This document shows positions 11,775-23,654 of a stretch of DNA of 64,000 bases, in pieces. The stretch is from Hyalella azteca (lineage: Eukaryota; Arthropoda; Malacostraca; Amphipoda; Hyalellidae), in the NCBI RefSeq assembly GCF_000764305.2, contig NW_025935962.1, forward strand, positions 248,001-312,000. The letters run 5' to 3'. Under the pieces are notes generated by a model that saw nothing but the letters and a program-made list of their open reading frames with translations, did not search any database and was not told where the DNA came from. Made by a program: the position numbers and the translations under genes. How positions within the stretch are numbered: position 1 is the stretch's first letter; every line of letters starts with the position of its first letter.

Positions 11775-13696
11775 TCACCTAACATCATTGGCTGCACGCT
11801 GCAGGAAGTTAAGGAAGAGGGGCAAGTGGGCAGGGAAAGCCAACAGTCGGCTGCCAGATGGTTGGTGTATCGGAGGCGGAGCAGCGTGAATAGGTTAGGC
11901 AGGAGTAGAGTAGGTGAGGTCGGATCTCGTATGTTAAGCCTCCTGCTTATGAGCGAGCAAGCTGAAGACGTACGGCACTATTATATTTGAGCAGCTTTTC
12001 ACTGGTCTGGCTTTCGGTGTTCCAGCGAAGTCTGTAGCTGAGTAAAGTTTTTGCTGAGGCTGGGCTTGGCGCCAGGACTTACATGTATCTTAAAAACACT
12101 TACCTTCATAGACTACTATGCTCTCTAGACTAGCGTGCCTGCTAAGTGAGAAATATGAGGTGATGTGTGAAATTGGGCACAACTGACAAAAAAATGAACA
12201 AAACATTATCAAATCTGAGGCTGAGACCTCTTTTGGTTAGATTTTTATCTGCGAAAATATGTCAATCATTTGAGCTATTATGCTAGCGTATGAATAAACA
12301 ATTTTATAATAAAGTTTAGAGTGTATACATCTATTTTAAGCAATAGAAAGTAAATAAGTAAGCGGCAAAATTACTTAGAATTCAACGCTTAAACCAAAGT
12401 TTGCATTTATGCACATTTTACGAACAATAGCGGAAATAAGATCAATTATTTGTAATTGACGTAATCCAAATCCAAAACGCCTACAGAAAATGACAGAATC
12501 TGACGAAAACTTTTTCATTAATGTTTTCGTATCGACTATCGATAGTGATGTAGTGAATGACATACATGATGTGACAGTCGCTGTTACTTTCTGTTTCTGC
12601 AACTCAACGCCGAACCGTTAGTCCGTTTACACCTATACCGTGTGTCTGTCAGTGTCAGTCTGTGGTGAGAGCCTGAGAGGCGGAGAGCTATGTGTTATTG
12701 CCTAGGAGGCTAGGTCCTGAACCTGAAGTGAGTTCATCTTTGCACCTGTATCCAGTCACCCCCACCAATGTCCATCATGATTACCATCGACGATCCAATT
12801 GATGCAAGAGAGTGGCCTTCATTAACTCATGCTCGTAGTGACAAATAATTGATGCATTACCAAGAATGAGGCTTCAAGCTTTACTGTTTGCCATTTTTGT
12901 AGCAGAAAATGGCTTGAGAACCAATAACTTTCAACAAGCCCAAATGTACAATACACAGCTTTTGACTGTAATTTTAATAAAATGTCCATAGTAACATTTT
13001 TAACAAAAAGTTGATAATTTCTAAAAAATCCCTTTCCTGGCATGGCATCACCTGTCTTTCTCTGCAATAATTTTGCAAATGATTAGAACTTTGTCTTTAG
13101 TATATTTATATATATGTGGAATTAAGATTTTCCTACTTTTTACTGAAATACAGAGGCCCAATTGTCTTATATCAACAATTTGTTAGAAAGTAATTTATCT
13201 AGCAGGAATTACTGGCAGTTTTGTAATTGTAAATGACAGGAAATCTCTAGATGCAGTATATAGTATATACGGTAGATATTTTCCACACTAGTACTGTATA
13301 GGTAGCGCGCCGGTAGCCTATATCTATATGTAGGACATCATGACATGAGGTGTGCGTGTGTGATAAGTTTGCAGCTGATGCTGCAGTTTTGTGGTCTTGT
13401 CTTTTATTTGATTGTTTCCCCTTATCATTGATCATTGATGCTTTATTTCACAGTAAATTCACACAAGATTATATTTAGAACCTGCCTCTTTTGAATACCT
13501 ACTTAGGCCATTTTTTTTACACTTGATATGACTTCATTTTTGTTGTTTAACCAAATACATACCTGTACTGCCTGATGTTTTGCTATATTATAATCTTATT
13601 AATTGTTTTGATATTGATATGATAATTTATATTATTGTCTAATTTGATATGGAAATTGTTTTTAATGTATATACATGTTTTTCAGGAAACATAACA

Positions 13697-16600
13697 ATGG
13701 CTTCTGATAGTGAGGAAGACTTTCAGTCAGCTGATGAAGGTTCTGATTCTGATGGGTACTCTGAAAAAGTGCAAACTTGTGACAAGGGATTGCCACTCCC
13801 AATTTCATCTTGCAAAACATCAACCACATTGCCTAGGGAAACATCTCCAAATCAGAGCTCTTCTACCAGGAAGCAATCTGCAGTGACCACAAAGGATATT
13901 AACTCTCTCCTAGAAATTGATGTTAATGTCTCTAATGTTGCTCCTAATTCCCAAGTTGGTCCTGAAAAATGTCCTGACTCTCAAGATAAATCTGATAAAT
14001 TTATTGAATCTCTGGAGAATCTAAGTGTAAGGGGATCTATTTTGGATGAATATAATTCATTGACCACCAACAACAGACTTGCAATTAAGAAAGAATCAAC
14101 TAATGAGACAATTGATGATAAGAACTCTGAATTGATAGAATCTGTTAGTGAAATAGAATCAAATGTACTAAGTGACTTTGATCTTGCAAATGAATCTACA
14201 GAAATTGAACAAGGAAAAATTGATGACTATTCTTCGGTGACAAATATTCGGTGTAAAGAGATGTCAGAAACATCTGAATTGTTGCAATCAATTGATATTT
14301 GTAAGAAAAAAGAGATTCAATCTAAAAAATTAACAGAAAATTCTATCTATTTTGTGGCTGATAACAATACATTGGAAAATTTGGAAGCCCATAAAACAGA
14401 AACTGACCACAATTCTGTCTACTCTGAGATTGATTTATCAAAGGCCAAAAAGACTTCTAAAATTGGACTTAAAAAACCCAGAGAGAAGTTGGGAGAAAAG
14501 CTGGGGGCCAAGAAACTTGCCCAGAGGCTGAACAAACCTTTGGAAGGCATCAGCTGTGACGCGCTTGTTGATAGTGGGAATTCTGAACAGGCCTCTGGGT
14601 CACCAATTGATCAAAAGTCTGAACCTCCTAAAGAAGTAAGCAAAGCAGATGGTCTAGCATTCATACAGCTGATATAGGTATGTCTCCAAGTTTTATCTTC
14701 TTTATTTGACTAATTTCATGTTTTCTTGAAATATATTGGTGCATGACTAAGGGCTAATGCAATTTGTTGTTACTATAATTGCTGCTTTGAATATGCTGAA
14801 ATAGGTATACATATTTTTATTAAGCAAAAGAACAAACTATTAACCTTCTCAATTAATATAGTTAACTTTTTACTGTCTTAGTAATACACTGAAGCATCAA
14901 ACCTCATGGCAGTGTAGGTACTGAAGCTACAACTGTTTAGCTGTACACTGAGCCAATAACTCTACTAACTAATGCACTTGAACAACTAAATCAGAATTCC
15001 CAACCATTAACTATTTTAGCACTTCAGTAGTGAACTAATAACTCTCCTAACCTCAATACCTTAAGATCACTTAGGTAACACCTTCCCTTATGTACCTACC
15101 CAGCAATGCCGAGAAATGGACTGAGCTTTCCAATGCTCAAACTTATATTTAGCTCCTCTAATCTCAATGCTGTTGCCACTGCGCTGCGGTGGCTCAGCGT
15201 CAACTCTTGTAGCAGTACACTCAATCTAAACTTTTATACCAAAACACTGCATCATTGATTATTTTGTCTATACACTGAAACATTCATGCATAGTAATACA
15301 ATAAACCATGAACCTCAACCAGCAATGCACTGAACCATCAACTTTTCTAGTTGTGTAGCAAACGCATTAAGTGTCTATAAATTAACTGAACCATCAACTT
15401 GTGTACCATAGCACCAAGCAGACTTGATATGTACACTTACCATAGAGCAAACTGTTAAATCACCTAGCGCTAGCAATAGCAGTGACACATTAACCTACCT
15501 TTCAGTCTTCTGTGCCATTAAACTTTTTGACATTATCTGGAAATATTAACTTTCATTTCATTACATTGAGCCATAAACTCAGTTTGTCAGTTATCAGGTC
15601 ACCGAGCTATTGACTATCGTGATTCTTTTGTCATTTCAGATAAATCGAATGATAAGTTTTGAGTATAGTTTATTGTATACACAACTAATTTTGTATCAAC
15701 AGAGCACAAGTGGTGAGGCTAGTGCTGGCTGGGGAGGAGGATGGGGAAGCTGGGGCTCTACCCTGCTCTCAGCAGCCACCACCCTTACTCAGGTGATGAA
15801 TATCTTCTTATTTAACCTTACTTGCAAAAACTTTAGCTTGTAAATATGAAAACTGATGTCTTTATATTTATATGACTAATTTATAAGATATAGTTATTTG
15901 TTTATAATTTTCAAACACTGAAAATCAAATGCCTATGAGGAAAATTATGAATTTGGAAAGTGCAATTGCTATGATAAGTATGATTAAAATATGGTAAGGA
16001 GATAGGTTAAAATGCTGGCAATGTGGTAGGTTAGGACAGAAGCAAGGAGGTAGGTGAGGATGGAGGTAGGCGGGAAAATTGACTAGTATCATGCAAGCTA
16101 TCATTTACATTACTGCAATAAAGCATTTTCTGTCAAATAATCCATTGAATTGCAAAGAAGTCCAGATCGTTGTTCCAGAATTAATTCCATTTTCTGAAAA
16201 TATGTTATGTCCTTCAGGAGGTTGGCCGCGGAGTGGGCTCAGTTGTGGAGCTTGTAGAGGAGGGCATGGGAGTGCCCAGCCCAGAGGAGCTGGCAAGAGA
16301 GCAGCTGGAGCGCGAGAAGATGCTCCAGCTCTGGGATGACTGGGGTGATCAGCCTCCACAAGGTCTGTGTTCTCTGGGGTGATCAGCCTCTACAAGGTCT
16401 GTGTTCTCTGGGGTGGTCAGCCTCTGCAAGGTCTGTGTTCTATGGGGTTATCAGCCTCCTCAAGGTATGTGTTCTCTGGGGTGATCAGCCTACACAAGGT
16501 ATGTGATGTGTTCTCTGGGGTGATCAGCCTCCACAAGGTCTGTGTTCTCTGGGGTGATCAGCCTTCACAAGGTCTGTGTTCTCTGGGGTGATCAGCCTCC

Positions 16601-19600
16601 ACAAGGTATGTGTTCTCTGGGGTGATCAGCCTCCACAAGGTTTGTGTTCTCTGGGGTGATCAGCCTCCACAAGGTCTGTGTTCTCTGGGGTGATCAGCCT
16701 CCACAAGGATTGTGTTCTCTTCATGACTTGCACTCCGGTGCCCGCGGTCCGAATGAGTATAAAACAATTAAATGCGTCAAAATTATGTATGGATTACATA
16801 ACTTGGATTTACTGGTTATCTAACTAAGTGACTGTGATCAGTTGAGCATTTTTGTACCATAATTTTAGGAGTGGGTCAGATGGCAAGTGAACGAGTTAAT
16901 CGACAATATATGGCTGGTAAGATTGTAATGTATTTATCTTATTTCTAATTGTGCAGGTGTTGAGTTTAACAAAGAAATGGATCCCTCAAAAATGACACAA
17001 GACAATGATCCATCAGCTAATTCCGAAGATGTGGCTATAAAGGATATCACGAGCAACAGCAGAAGCTCGTTAGGAGGGCTCGGATTTGGTGGTTTAAGTT
17101 CCCTTGTTTCCGGCGTTTCGGGCGCTCTTGAAAGCGCCGGCAGTAAAGTGAGTGAACTGTTGTTTCTGATGTTCCATGTATGTTTCATTGTACACTCCTC
17201 GAATTTTTTTAAATGAATTGCAATCAAATTTGTCTTGTAATGATAAAGATAGGTTCCTTGAGGAACGTGGAACGTTTAAAGGCTCTAATTTAAATGCGGG
17301 TTTTTATTGTACTATAATTATTGTCAATTCGGTCGTTCGACCATGCAAACTAATGTGACGACTTTACGGACAGGTTGTGTATGGAGGTCTGGACACACTC
17401 GAGCTTATTGGCCGACGTACAATGGATGTGCTACAAGAGACTGACCCTGGCCTGAGAGCAAAGAAAGATCGCATTCTGCAGCGAGTAAAGAAACCTAATC
17501 TTTCCGCCGTAAGTTTTATTTCGCTGCATAATTTTTTATTATGAATGTCGTAAGATGATTTATATGTTCCAGTTATGTAAGAATTTTTGTATTGTAAGGT
17601 GAAATTGTTTGAATTAAAAATAACCGTTTTTCTAATTCATGTATTTTAGTAAGTCATGATCTTAGTCTTTAGTGGTTGATCTTTCACCATTATGATCATA
17701 TCGCATTATTTTCCAGAAGAACTTTGTGCCTTTGACATATGCAATCTTCTAACATACTTCAGGTGTTGAAAGAGGCAAGAGAGCAGGCCGTGGCCAATCC
17801 TCCTCCAGGCCTGGACAGCCCCACCAGCCCCGGACTTGGGTCTTCCACGCGAGTGTCGTTCTCGTGTCTGTGGAGCAACTGCACCGGTCCAGCGCACCTC
17901 GAAGCTCTCGCCCTCATCGCACGTCAGTGCACCGCCACTGCCAAGGAAGTCATGGCCAGCCTACCCGCTCTTGCTAGGGATGAAGTGCATCAAACTAATT
18001 CTCAAATTATGGTAAAATATTATCTTTTTATAAAATGCCCTCATTATATATAATTGTGCATTATTGTAATGCTTCTGGGCTGATGATTAAATTGTAGAAA
18101 AAATCGTTCAACAAAAAACCTCTGGCCTAAAAATTGGCGGAAAATTTAGTGGTGAATTTATGGCGCACTGGGTTACAGGCTCTATCTGAAATCGAGGAAG
18201 AAAACTTGACAGGGAGCAGCATCATCTTTGCAGAGCGAGTTGAGACCACCATCAGAGATCTGCAGTTGCCTCTCAACGCTGACAACATAGCCCAAGTGAG
18301 TTATTCTTATGAAGTATACTTCCCAACATGTTTGAAGGAAATTGTAAAAGTTGGTATTATTTGACGAAATCCTTTGATTTGGAAAAAATTGTACTTCTGA
18401 GTATAAGACCGTAGGGCGTAGAAGCTGAAATATCAGTTTGATTAAATAAAATAACTAGTTAACTTTCTTGTACCATGGAATCAAAATGAAAAATAGTTAT
18501 TTGTGAGATACAAGTATTCTTGACTACCCAGATTAAAATCATTCTGACCTAACATTGAATACCGGTCTATTTTGTATCTAAAAAGTTACCTATAATTGCT
18601 CCTGAATAGTAATTTCATTTTTTAAATGGTTTGAAATAAAAGAAATGAATTTCAAATGTTTTAGCGTTTTTTCTCATTTATGGAAAAAATGCACTATTGT
18701 GCTCGCCATGTCCGCCTGTCTGTCTGTCCGTCCGTCCGTGACCTTCAAGTTTTCGTCGACGAGAAAATGCGCTCTGTCACTCACTGCAGTGAGTACCGAG
18801 TTATATTTTTTAACTTCATTCACCAGCAAGGCGGTAACAGAAGTAAAAGTTCGATCGAATCCATTTCTTCCTTCCCCCAATGCATGTGCTTTTTTAATGA
18901 AAAAACGTACTGGGGTATAAGGTTGTTCATAGCCTACGTAACAATATCATAAACACTGAACGGTATGTAAAAACCCTACACTGAATTGTCAAAGAGCTTC
19001 CGTTCTTTTCAAATTATTGTAATCTGTGTGCAGTGTTGGTCGGACTTGTCAGCGATGAGCGCGCAGTACAGTGAAGGCAGCGTGTCGCTGCTGGAGGCCG
19101 TGGCGTCGGTTGAGGCGGGCGGCAGCACCATTGAAACAAACCTCATCGGTGGCTGCGTGGCGCTGGTTGAGCGGCTTGTGGCCATCGCCCACAAGGCTGC
19201 TGAGCTCAGCCTAATAAGTGGCGAGCAGCAGCAGGATCCGCTTAAGCTAGCAGCCAACTTCCGAGAGTAAGACATTCAATAATTTCTTTGGATACTTGAT
19301 CAATAATATGATTCCTTATAGCAACAATATAGTGATGCTAGGCAATGAAGAAAGCGCAACACAATTCTTTAAGCCAAGTATGGAAAAAGTCAGTTTCTCA
19401 TTGATACAGAATTTACAGATAAATTACATGGTTTCGCTTAGTGGTACAGGAAGATTGTGTAAATTCCATAAAAATATTTAAACAAAAACTCGTAACTAAG
19501 TAGTTTAGAATAAAGAATAACATTTAATTGCTTCAAGAAGTTTAGTGGTATAAAATATGTTAAAATGGACTCGTCTTTGGTCCATCATTAGCTAAACATT

Positions 19601-20199
19601 TCAAATTTTCACATTTTCTTGTTTAAGATTGGTGGTGCTGGGTGGCAGTCAGCTGGAGAGCTGCGCTGATGCTGTGTGCGCCGGTCTCTCCTCAACGCCC
19701 CAGCAGGAGCATCTCACGCCTGTCATAACTAACATCTACATGCAGGTAACGTTTTCTTCTGCAACGAATACTAGAGAAATAGTCTGTTCATTTGCAATCG
19801 TTTTATTCAATTAGAAAGTGTTGTATTTCAGCCTCTGTTATCCAACGCCATACGTGAAATAGAGGAAGCCAGCACAATAAAATATGTGAATGTGACAAGT
19901 AAATAATCGAAACAAACATAGAATGGGTTTAAATTGCAGATTTACTCGCTAATGACGCAGAAGTTTGTACAGAATTTCATGTGAATAACATGTTCAGTTA
20001 GGCATTTCTTAGCTCAAATAATACTTGTACTAGTGGAATACCCGAATACGCCGTACTCAAGTTACTAATCATATTTCCCTCAATGAAGTTGCTACCATTG
20101 CAGGTTTGTGAAGGCAACAGCTGCCTACAGCAGTCCTTAGTTCATCTGTGCACGACGTTGCAGCTCGTGGTAACCCAGCGCGCTGCTGCTCTCCTCTGA
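13697..20199 (+). CDS. FAM114A2: FAM114A2-like protein (FAM114/NOXP20 family), complete
   Basis: Exons: 13697-14635 (coding; exon opens at 13686), 15703-15792, 16218-16362, 16957-17147, 17374-17508, 17763-18011, 18179-18295, 19034-19266, 19628-19745, 20104-20199. All joins keep phase, giving about 754 residues, or 770 with a 48-nt cassette at 16869-16916. Family hallmarks: acidic N-terminus EEDFQSADEGSDSD, lysine-rich KKPREKLGEKLGAKKLAQRL (about residues 257-276), GWGGGWGSWGSTLLSAATTL (about 322-341), and the core VYGGLDTLELIGRRTMDVL followed by VLKEAREQ. The C-terminal half is helical with HLEAL and AHKAAELS blocks, as in vertebrate homologues. The first exon is long, Ser/Glu-rich and probably disordered. 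The family's biochemical role is not established; vertebrate members have been linked to neuronal development and Golgi-associated proteins. Exon 9 spans the edge of a segment duplicated at 51245-52882. Confidence 0.93.
16363..16737 (+). repeat. 34-bp minisatellite made of repeated exon-3 end plus 5' splice site
   Basis: Ten full units and one partial follow directly on the end of FAM114A2 exon 3 (16362). Each unit repeats the exon's last 22 bases (TGGGGTGATCAGCCTCCACAAG-like) and the following donor plus TTCTC. Donor variants read GTCTGT in most copies, GTATGT in three, GTTTGT in one, and are lost (GATTGT) in the last. The unit is not a multiple of three; reading past the first donor meets TGA at 16380-16382. 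Confidence 0.93.
16869..16916 (+). other. Candidate 48-nt cassette exon of FAM114A2
   Basis: ATTTTAG precedes it and GTAAGA follows it. The length is 48 nt, a multiple of three, with phase 1 on both sides, matching the phase of the surrounding intron. It would add 16 residues (GVGQMASERVNRQYMA) between QPPQ and GVEFNKEMD. No homology is recognised, so it may be chance. Confidence 0.4.
18660..18815 (+). repeat. Interspersed repeat of unknown class, copy 1
   Basis: A block running from TCTCATTTATGGAAAAAATG through a (TGTC/CGTC)n tract to TCACTCACTGCAGTGAGTAC recurs at 46026-46184 (inverted) and at 39203-39815 (split by a MITE). No coding capacity. It sits in an intron of FAM114A2. Confidence 0.75.
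19832..19906 (+). other. Candidate alternative terminal exon of FAM114A2
   Basis: GTATTTCAG is followed by a phase-0 open stretch of 24 codons beginning PLLSNAIREIEEAS and ending in TAA at 19904-19906. Joined to exon 9 (ends 19745) it would replace the C-terminus encoded at 20104-20199. The downstream exon fits the family better, so this is at most a minor isoform. Confidence 0.3.
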
Positions 20200-21011
20200 G
20201 CGCCACTTGCCCACTCGCCGTAATGATTGGTCACATTCGCAGCTCCTGATCTATTCTTTTACTCTTAAGATTTGAATGTAAGGTTTGAAGATTAGAAGGT
20301 AAATTATCTTCAGTTTGAAGTAGTATATTGTGTTCAGGCTTCGATATTTTGTACGAATTATGTAACGTATTATACGTTATTTAGTTACATAGTTATCTCT
20401 ACTCTATATAGATTTTATACGTTGGTTGCAACCTTTATCAATTGTTAAACCGAAGCAATGAAGCTATTATGCCTCTATTTTATTGAGATATGATCAGAAG
20501 TTACTCGTGTGGCAGTACAACGCACAGCCGAAATAATTTCGAAAACGATCGTTATCAGTCTTTAAAAGTTTCATGTATCTTGCATGAAATACGGCGAAAT
20601 CGTTTTGAAAAGCCACGAGAGAGCCACACAATTAGTTTTTGAATCTTCGAATGCATTAGGAGAGTTTATTCCAAATTTTATCTTTGCTGTTCTAATTACT
20701 CTTAAGTGGTTATTCCGAAGTATATTTCAATAATAAACATTTTGTTTGAATGTCTTGAAACTTTGTTCCGAGACTATCGAGAAGACAATACCAGTAAAAA
20801 TCGAAGACACTCAGTTTCACAATATTCACTTGTACGTATAACCGCTGTGGGTTTCCATGAAAGATTGAACGAGATTGTTTTTTTTTAACACGAACTTGAA
20901 CGATGTTACTGGGATGTGACACCTCAGCATCTGAGTGAGTGATAGGAACATTCCTACAATCAAAATAATCAAAAGTAGCAGGATTTAGGGCGTTAATCAT
21001 ACACGCGGTGA

Positions 21012-21134
21012 TTAATGTGGCATTTCATATCTCGGTTTTTTCTGTTTCTTCTAAGTCAGACTGGCATTGAAATGTTCAATATCATCGCGTTTTCTTTTGT
21101 GGAAGTGAAGATCTGGTCTTTCTTCTTCAGTTTC
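21012..21134 (-). pseudogene. Relic of NAT10 terminal exon
   Basis: The reverse complement resembles the last NAT10 exon at 51361-51486: it starts GAAACTGAAGAAGAAAGACC after a CTTTCAG acceptor and ends in CATTAATC. It carries an in-frame TAG (21051-21053 on the plus strand) and is 3 nt shorter. No other NAT10 exon is nearby, so it is non-functional as NAT10 coding sequence. It lies tail-to-tail behind FAM114A2. Confidence 0.9.
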
Positions 21135-21260
21135 CTGAAAGGTAGAACACGAGTAAAACATTATAGCTTTGGGTATGAAAATAGCCAAGCTCTTCTAAAT
21201 ATAATCCGACGTGAAGCAAAATTTCAATTCCGTTAGTATAATACTCCCGTACTGGAGACC

Positions 21261-21412
21261 ATGGCCTTTACTTTAAAAAAAAAAAAAGTTAAGAGATCTC
21301 AAGTTCATCAGCCAATAATTGACAGTCTATCGAGCAAAATCCACCAATCATAGACAAGAAAATAGGTCGTAAGTACTTACGTTTACTTAGCGAGTTTTGA
21401 AAGTATGGCCCC
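21261..21412. mobile_element. Short MITE, copy 1
   Basis: Ends ATGGCC..TACTTT and AAAGTATGGCC form an inverted repeat. The internal sequence, including the block around TCTTGTCTATGATTGGTGGA in reverse complement, matches 24517-24652 in opposite orientation. Confidence 0.65.
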
Positions 21413-21479
21413 ATGCAATGAATTTTACTTCACTGCTACTTCAGTAGGACTTGCGTATTGGTATATTTCGTATATATAT

Positions 21480-22075
21480 TATTTTGTATGTGTATTTATA
21501 CACCAGTGGAACAAGAATGACATAAAGTATTTTTTCCTTGTTCATAAATGTGCAATAGCCAATATGTCCCCCCTTGTGCTGCACGGCAAACAGGTAGCCA
21601 AACTCGTCCCACGCGCGAAAAAGCATGTCTTCTGTAACTGAGTGCACCGTATCAGTGATACGGTTCTTCAGATCAATCAGAGTTGCTGGCAGAGGCGGGA
21701 CGTAAACAGAGTTGCTGGTAGAGGCGGGACGTAAACAGAGTTGCGGGTAGAGGCGGGACGTAAACAGAGTTGCTGGTAGAGGCGGGACGTAAACAGAGTT
21801 GCTAGCAGAGGCGGGGCGTAAACAGAGTTGCTAGCAGAGGCGGGGCGTAAACAGAGTTACTGGTAGAGGCGGGACGTAAACAGAGTTGCTGGTAGAGGTG
21901 GGACGTAAACAGAGTTGCTGGTAGAGGTGGGACGTAAATAGAGTTGCACAGAGTTGCTGGTTGGTAGAGGCGGAACGTAAACGGCTTCCTTGACGTAACC
22001 CCATAAGAAATAGTCACATGGGGTGAGATCAGGTGATCTCGGTGGCCAGAAGTGTAGGGCCAGATCTTCACTGAA
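21480..22075 (-). pseudogene. Mariner/Tc-like DDE transposase, C-terminal fragment
   Basis: Minus-strand reading from about 22070 gives FWPPRSPDLTPCDYFLWGYV followed by KEAVYVPPLP, the characteristic third catalytic Asp region of mariner-type transposases (SPDLTPCDYFLW). A repeat array follows, then TLIDLKNRITDTVHSVTEDM and FRAWDEFGYL down to about 21545. The N-terminal half is missing and frame breaks occur near the array edge, so it is a dead fragment. Confidence 0.82.
21682..21990 (-). repeat. 30-bp minisatellite expanded from the transposase VYVPPLPA motif
   Basis: About ten copies of a 30-bp unit encode NSVYVPPLPA in the transposase frame. The left units are the most regular; the rightmost is disturbed by a small insertion around 21942-21965. 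The unit length equals ten codons. Confidence 0.93.
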
Positions 22076-22129
22076 TAAGCGTCATACCCAACGCTCAGGA
22101 CGTGACTGATTCAAAAAGTTTCAGACATC

Positions 22130-22900
22130 AAGATTACAAAGTTTTGAGAAAGTGGAGAAAATTTTTGAAAGTTGAGAAATTTAAAATTTTGGAATAGTTG
22201 AGAAAATTGTATTATCTTTCGCTTTCCATTGGCATATAAATAAGTCATGTTGAATTTGTCTAAATAAATACGAATTTATGAAATTGGGTTCATCATTTAG
22301 AATGACTATGTACGTGAGGTATGGGAAGCGATTTGGACCTTAGCTTCAGGACAAGATGTTTTCTTTAGTGGTAGGCTAAGATCGAGGACGATCGAAAGGC
22401 TTTGGCAATATTCTCGCTTCGAGTCACCGACATGTGGAACAGCCTCCCTGATAGCATCGTTGGCGCTCCCAGTATAAACGCCTTCAAAAACAGACTAGAC
22501 GAAGCTATGCAGGAGCGTATGTTCAGTCTAAAAATGCCTTGCAACTTACGGACCAGGCAATAAGTCCAGCAGCTATCTCAATCAATAGTCAGTTATGGAA
22601 AGATCGGGTTCCAAAGGCCGGATCCCTTGTGGAATCAAGTCGCGAAAAGTACAAGAATTGGCAACAGGCCATGGGCCTATTTCTTCAGTGCCTACACTTC
22701 TATTCTATTGTGAGCGAAACGGCTTTACGACGTTCGTTCGTGGCGGAAGCATCATGTCTATAAATGAACATGACACTTTAGTAGGAGACCCCCGTTTTGC
22801 CACTGGCATAATCGTAGTGATGTAATACTCACTGTAGTGGGATTAAGTCGGCCTCACGGTCGGAGGTGTTGGCCGTGTACATAAATCTCTGCTATAGCAT
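22130..22900 (+). mobile_element. Non-LTR retrotransposon 3' remnant (CR1/Jockey-like) with upstream repeat
   Basis: A translated stretch around 22425-22530 reads MWNSLPDSIVGAPSINAFKN then RLDEAM, typical of the C-terminus of CR1/Jockey-like reverse transcriptases. The preceding AT-rich block (TTTTTGAAAGTTGAGAAATT) recurs at 24115-24520 and 34430-34700, and the tail recurs at 34740-34900 and, inverted, at 63700-63960. Multiple frameshifts and stops. Confidence 0.72.
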
Positions 22901-23099
22901 AGCATAGTGATGTCGGCGCTGAAGAATATGCCTGTCGCCGAATGCCGATTGCTGTACTTTTCGTGACTTGTTCACAAGATATCTAAAAACAGATCATTCT
23001 ACTGGATCTTTTCCAAACTGTTGATAGTTTGAAATTGTTGAGTTTTCACTTTCTGACGGCATGATAGTCTTACGGTTGTGGGATTGATTGAAAGCTAAG

Positions 23100-23640
23100 T
23101 CTTCTGCTAAGGTTTACTTCCACACCGAAAGAGAGAGCAACCTGCTCGAGCCGAAGACCAGAAGCTAGAGAGCGATAGGAGAAGCGGGTGCTTCCTCTTA
23201 CAGGGAAATAAGGCAAGAGACATAAAAGTTACGCTAGAATCCGACAACTCGCAGTNGAGGTTAGGCTTCAGATAGCATAGTTCTGTTCCAAAATTTATCG
23301 TCCTTCGACGAGTGGCCGTTCGACCGAGGGCTTGTTCGACGCACGGCCTAGATATGATTGTCCAGAAGTGTTGAAGGCTACGTTCCGGAAGGCTACGTTC
23401 CATTACATCCAGGGCAGTGGTGGTCTTCGGCAAGCGACCCCAAACAAACAACTGCTTCGTCGCTTCTGCATCTAGGAACACGAAGGAGCGTCTGATCAGT
23501 CCAAGAAGTTTGTTGGATTTATTAGCTTGCGTTTCACTATGCTTAGAAAATTTCATCTCCTTGTCGACATAAACTCCCAAATCTTTTTCCACACTAGACT
23601 TTTCAATCATTACTCTCGCGTTGCAACCATGTCTACATTG
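23100..23640 (-). pseudogene. Non-LTR reverse transcriptase C-terminal fragment
   Basis: Minus-strand translation contains VEKDLGVYVDKEMKFSKH followed by NKSNKLLGLIRRSFVFLDA, a well-known block near the end of the reverse transcriptase of CR1/Jockey-like elements. Upstream and downstream parts are lost; an unresolved base lies at 23256. Confidence 0.78.
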
Positions 23641-23654
23641 TTACCAACCACGAC

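Larger units (their letters stand above)
7572..13690. other. Intergenic region between the receptor gene and FAM114A2
   Basis: No coding region is supported here; open frames are short and show no recognisable motif. It holds two inverted-repeat elements (10717-10921, 10969-11774) and a short local direct duplication around 8470-8522 and 8615-8668 (shared TATGACTGTAAAATT). Divergent 5' ends of both flanking genes face this stretch, so both promoters should lie here, including a non-coding first exon of FAM114A2 somewhere upstream of the acceptor at 13684-13685. No specific promoter element can be assigned. Confidence 0.6.
19646..21240 (+). repeat. Inverted segmental duplication A, left copy
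   Basis: From inside FAM114A2 exon 9 to about 21240 the sequence matches, in reverse complement, 51245-52882. By eye most positions agree, with scattered substitutions and small indels. It contains most of FAM114A2 exon 9, its last exon, the 3' flank and a degraded copy of NAT10's terminal exon and the end of its last intron. Confidence 0.93.

Noticed and set aside
16079..16591. Plus-strand open frames overlapping FAM114A2 exon 3 and the minisatellite
   Set aside because: Out of frame with exon 3; the repeat unit is open in more than one frame, which explains the length.
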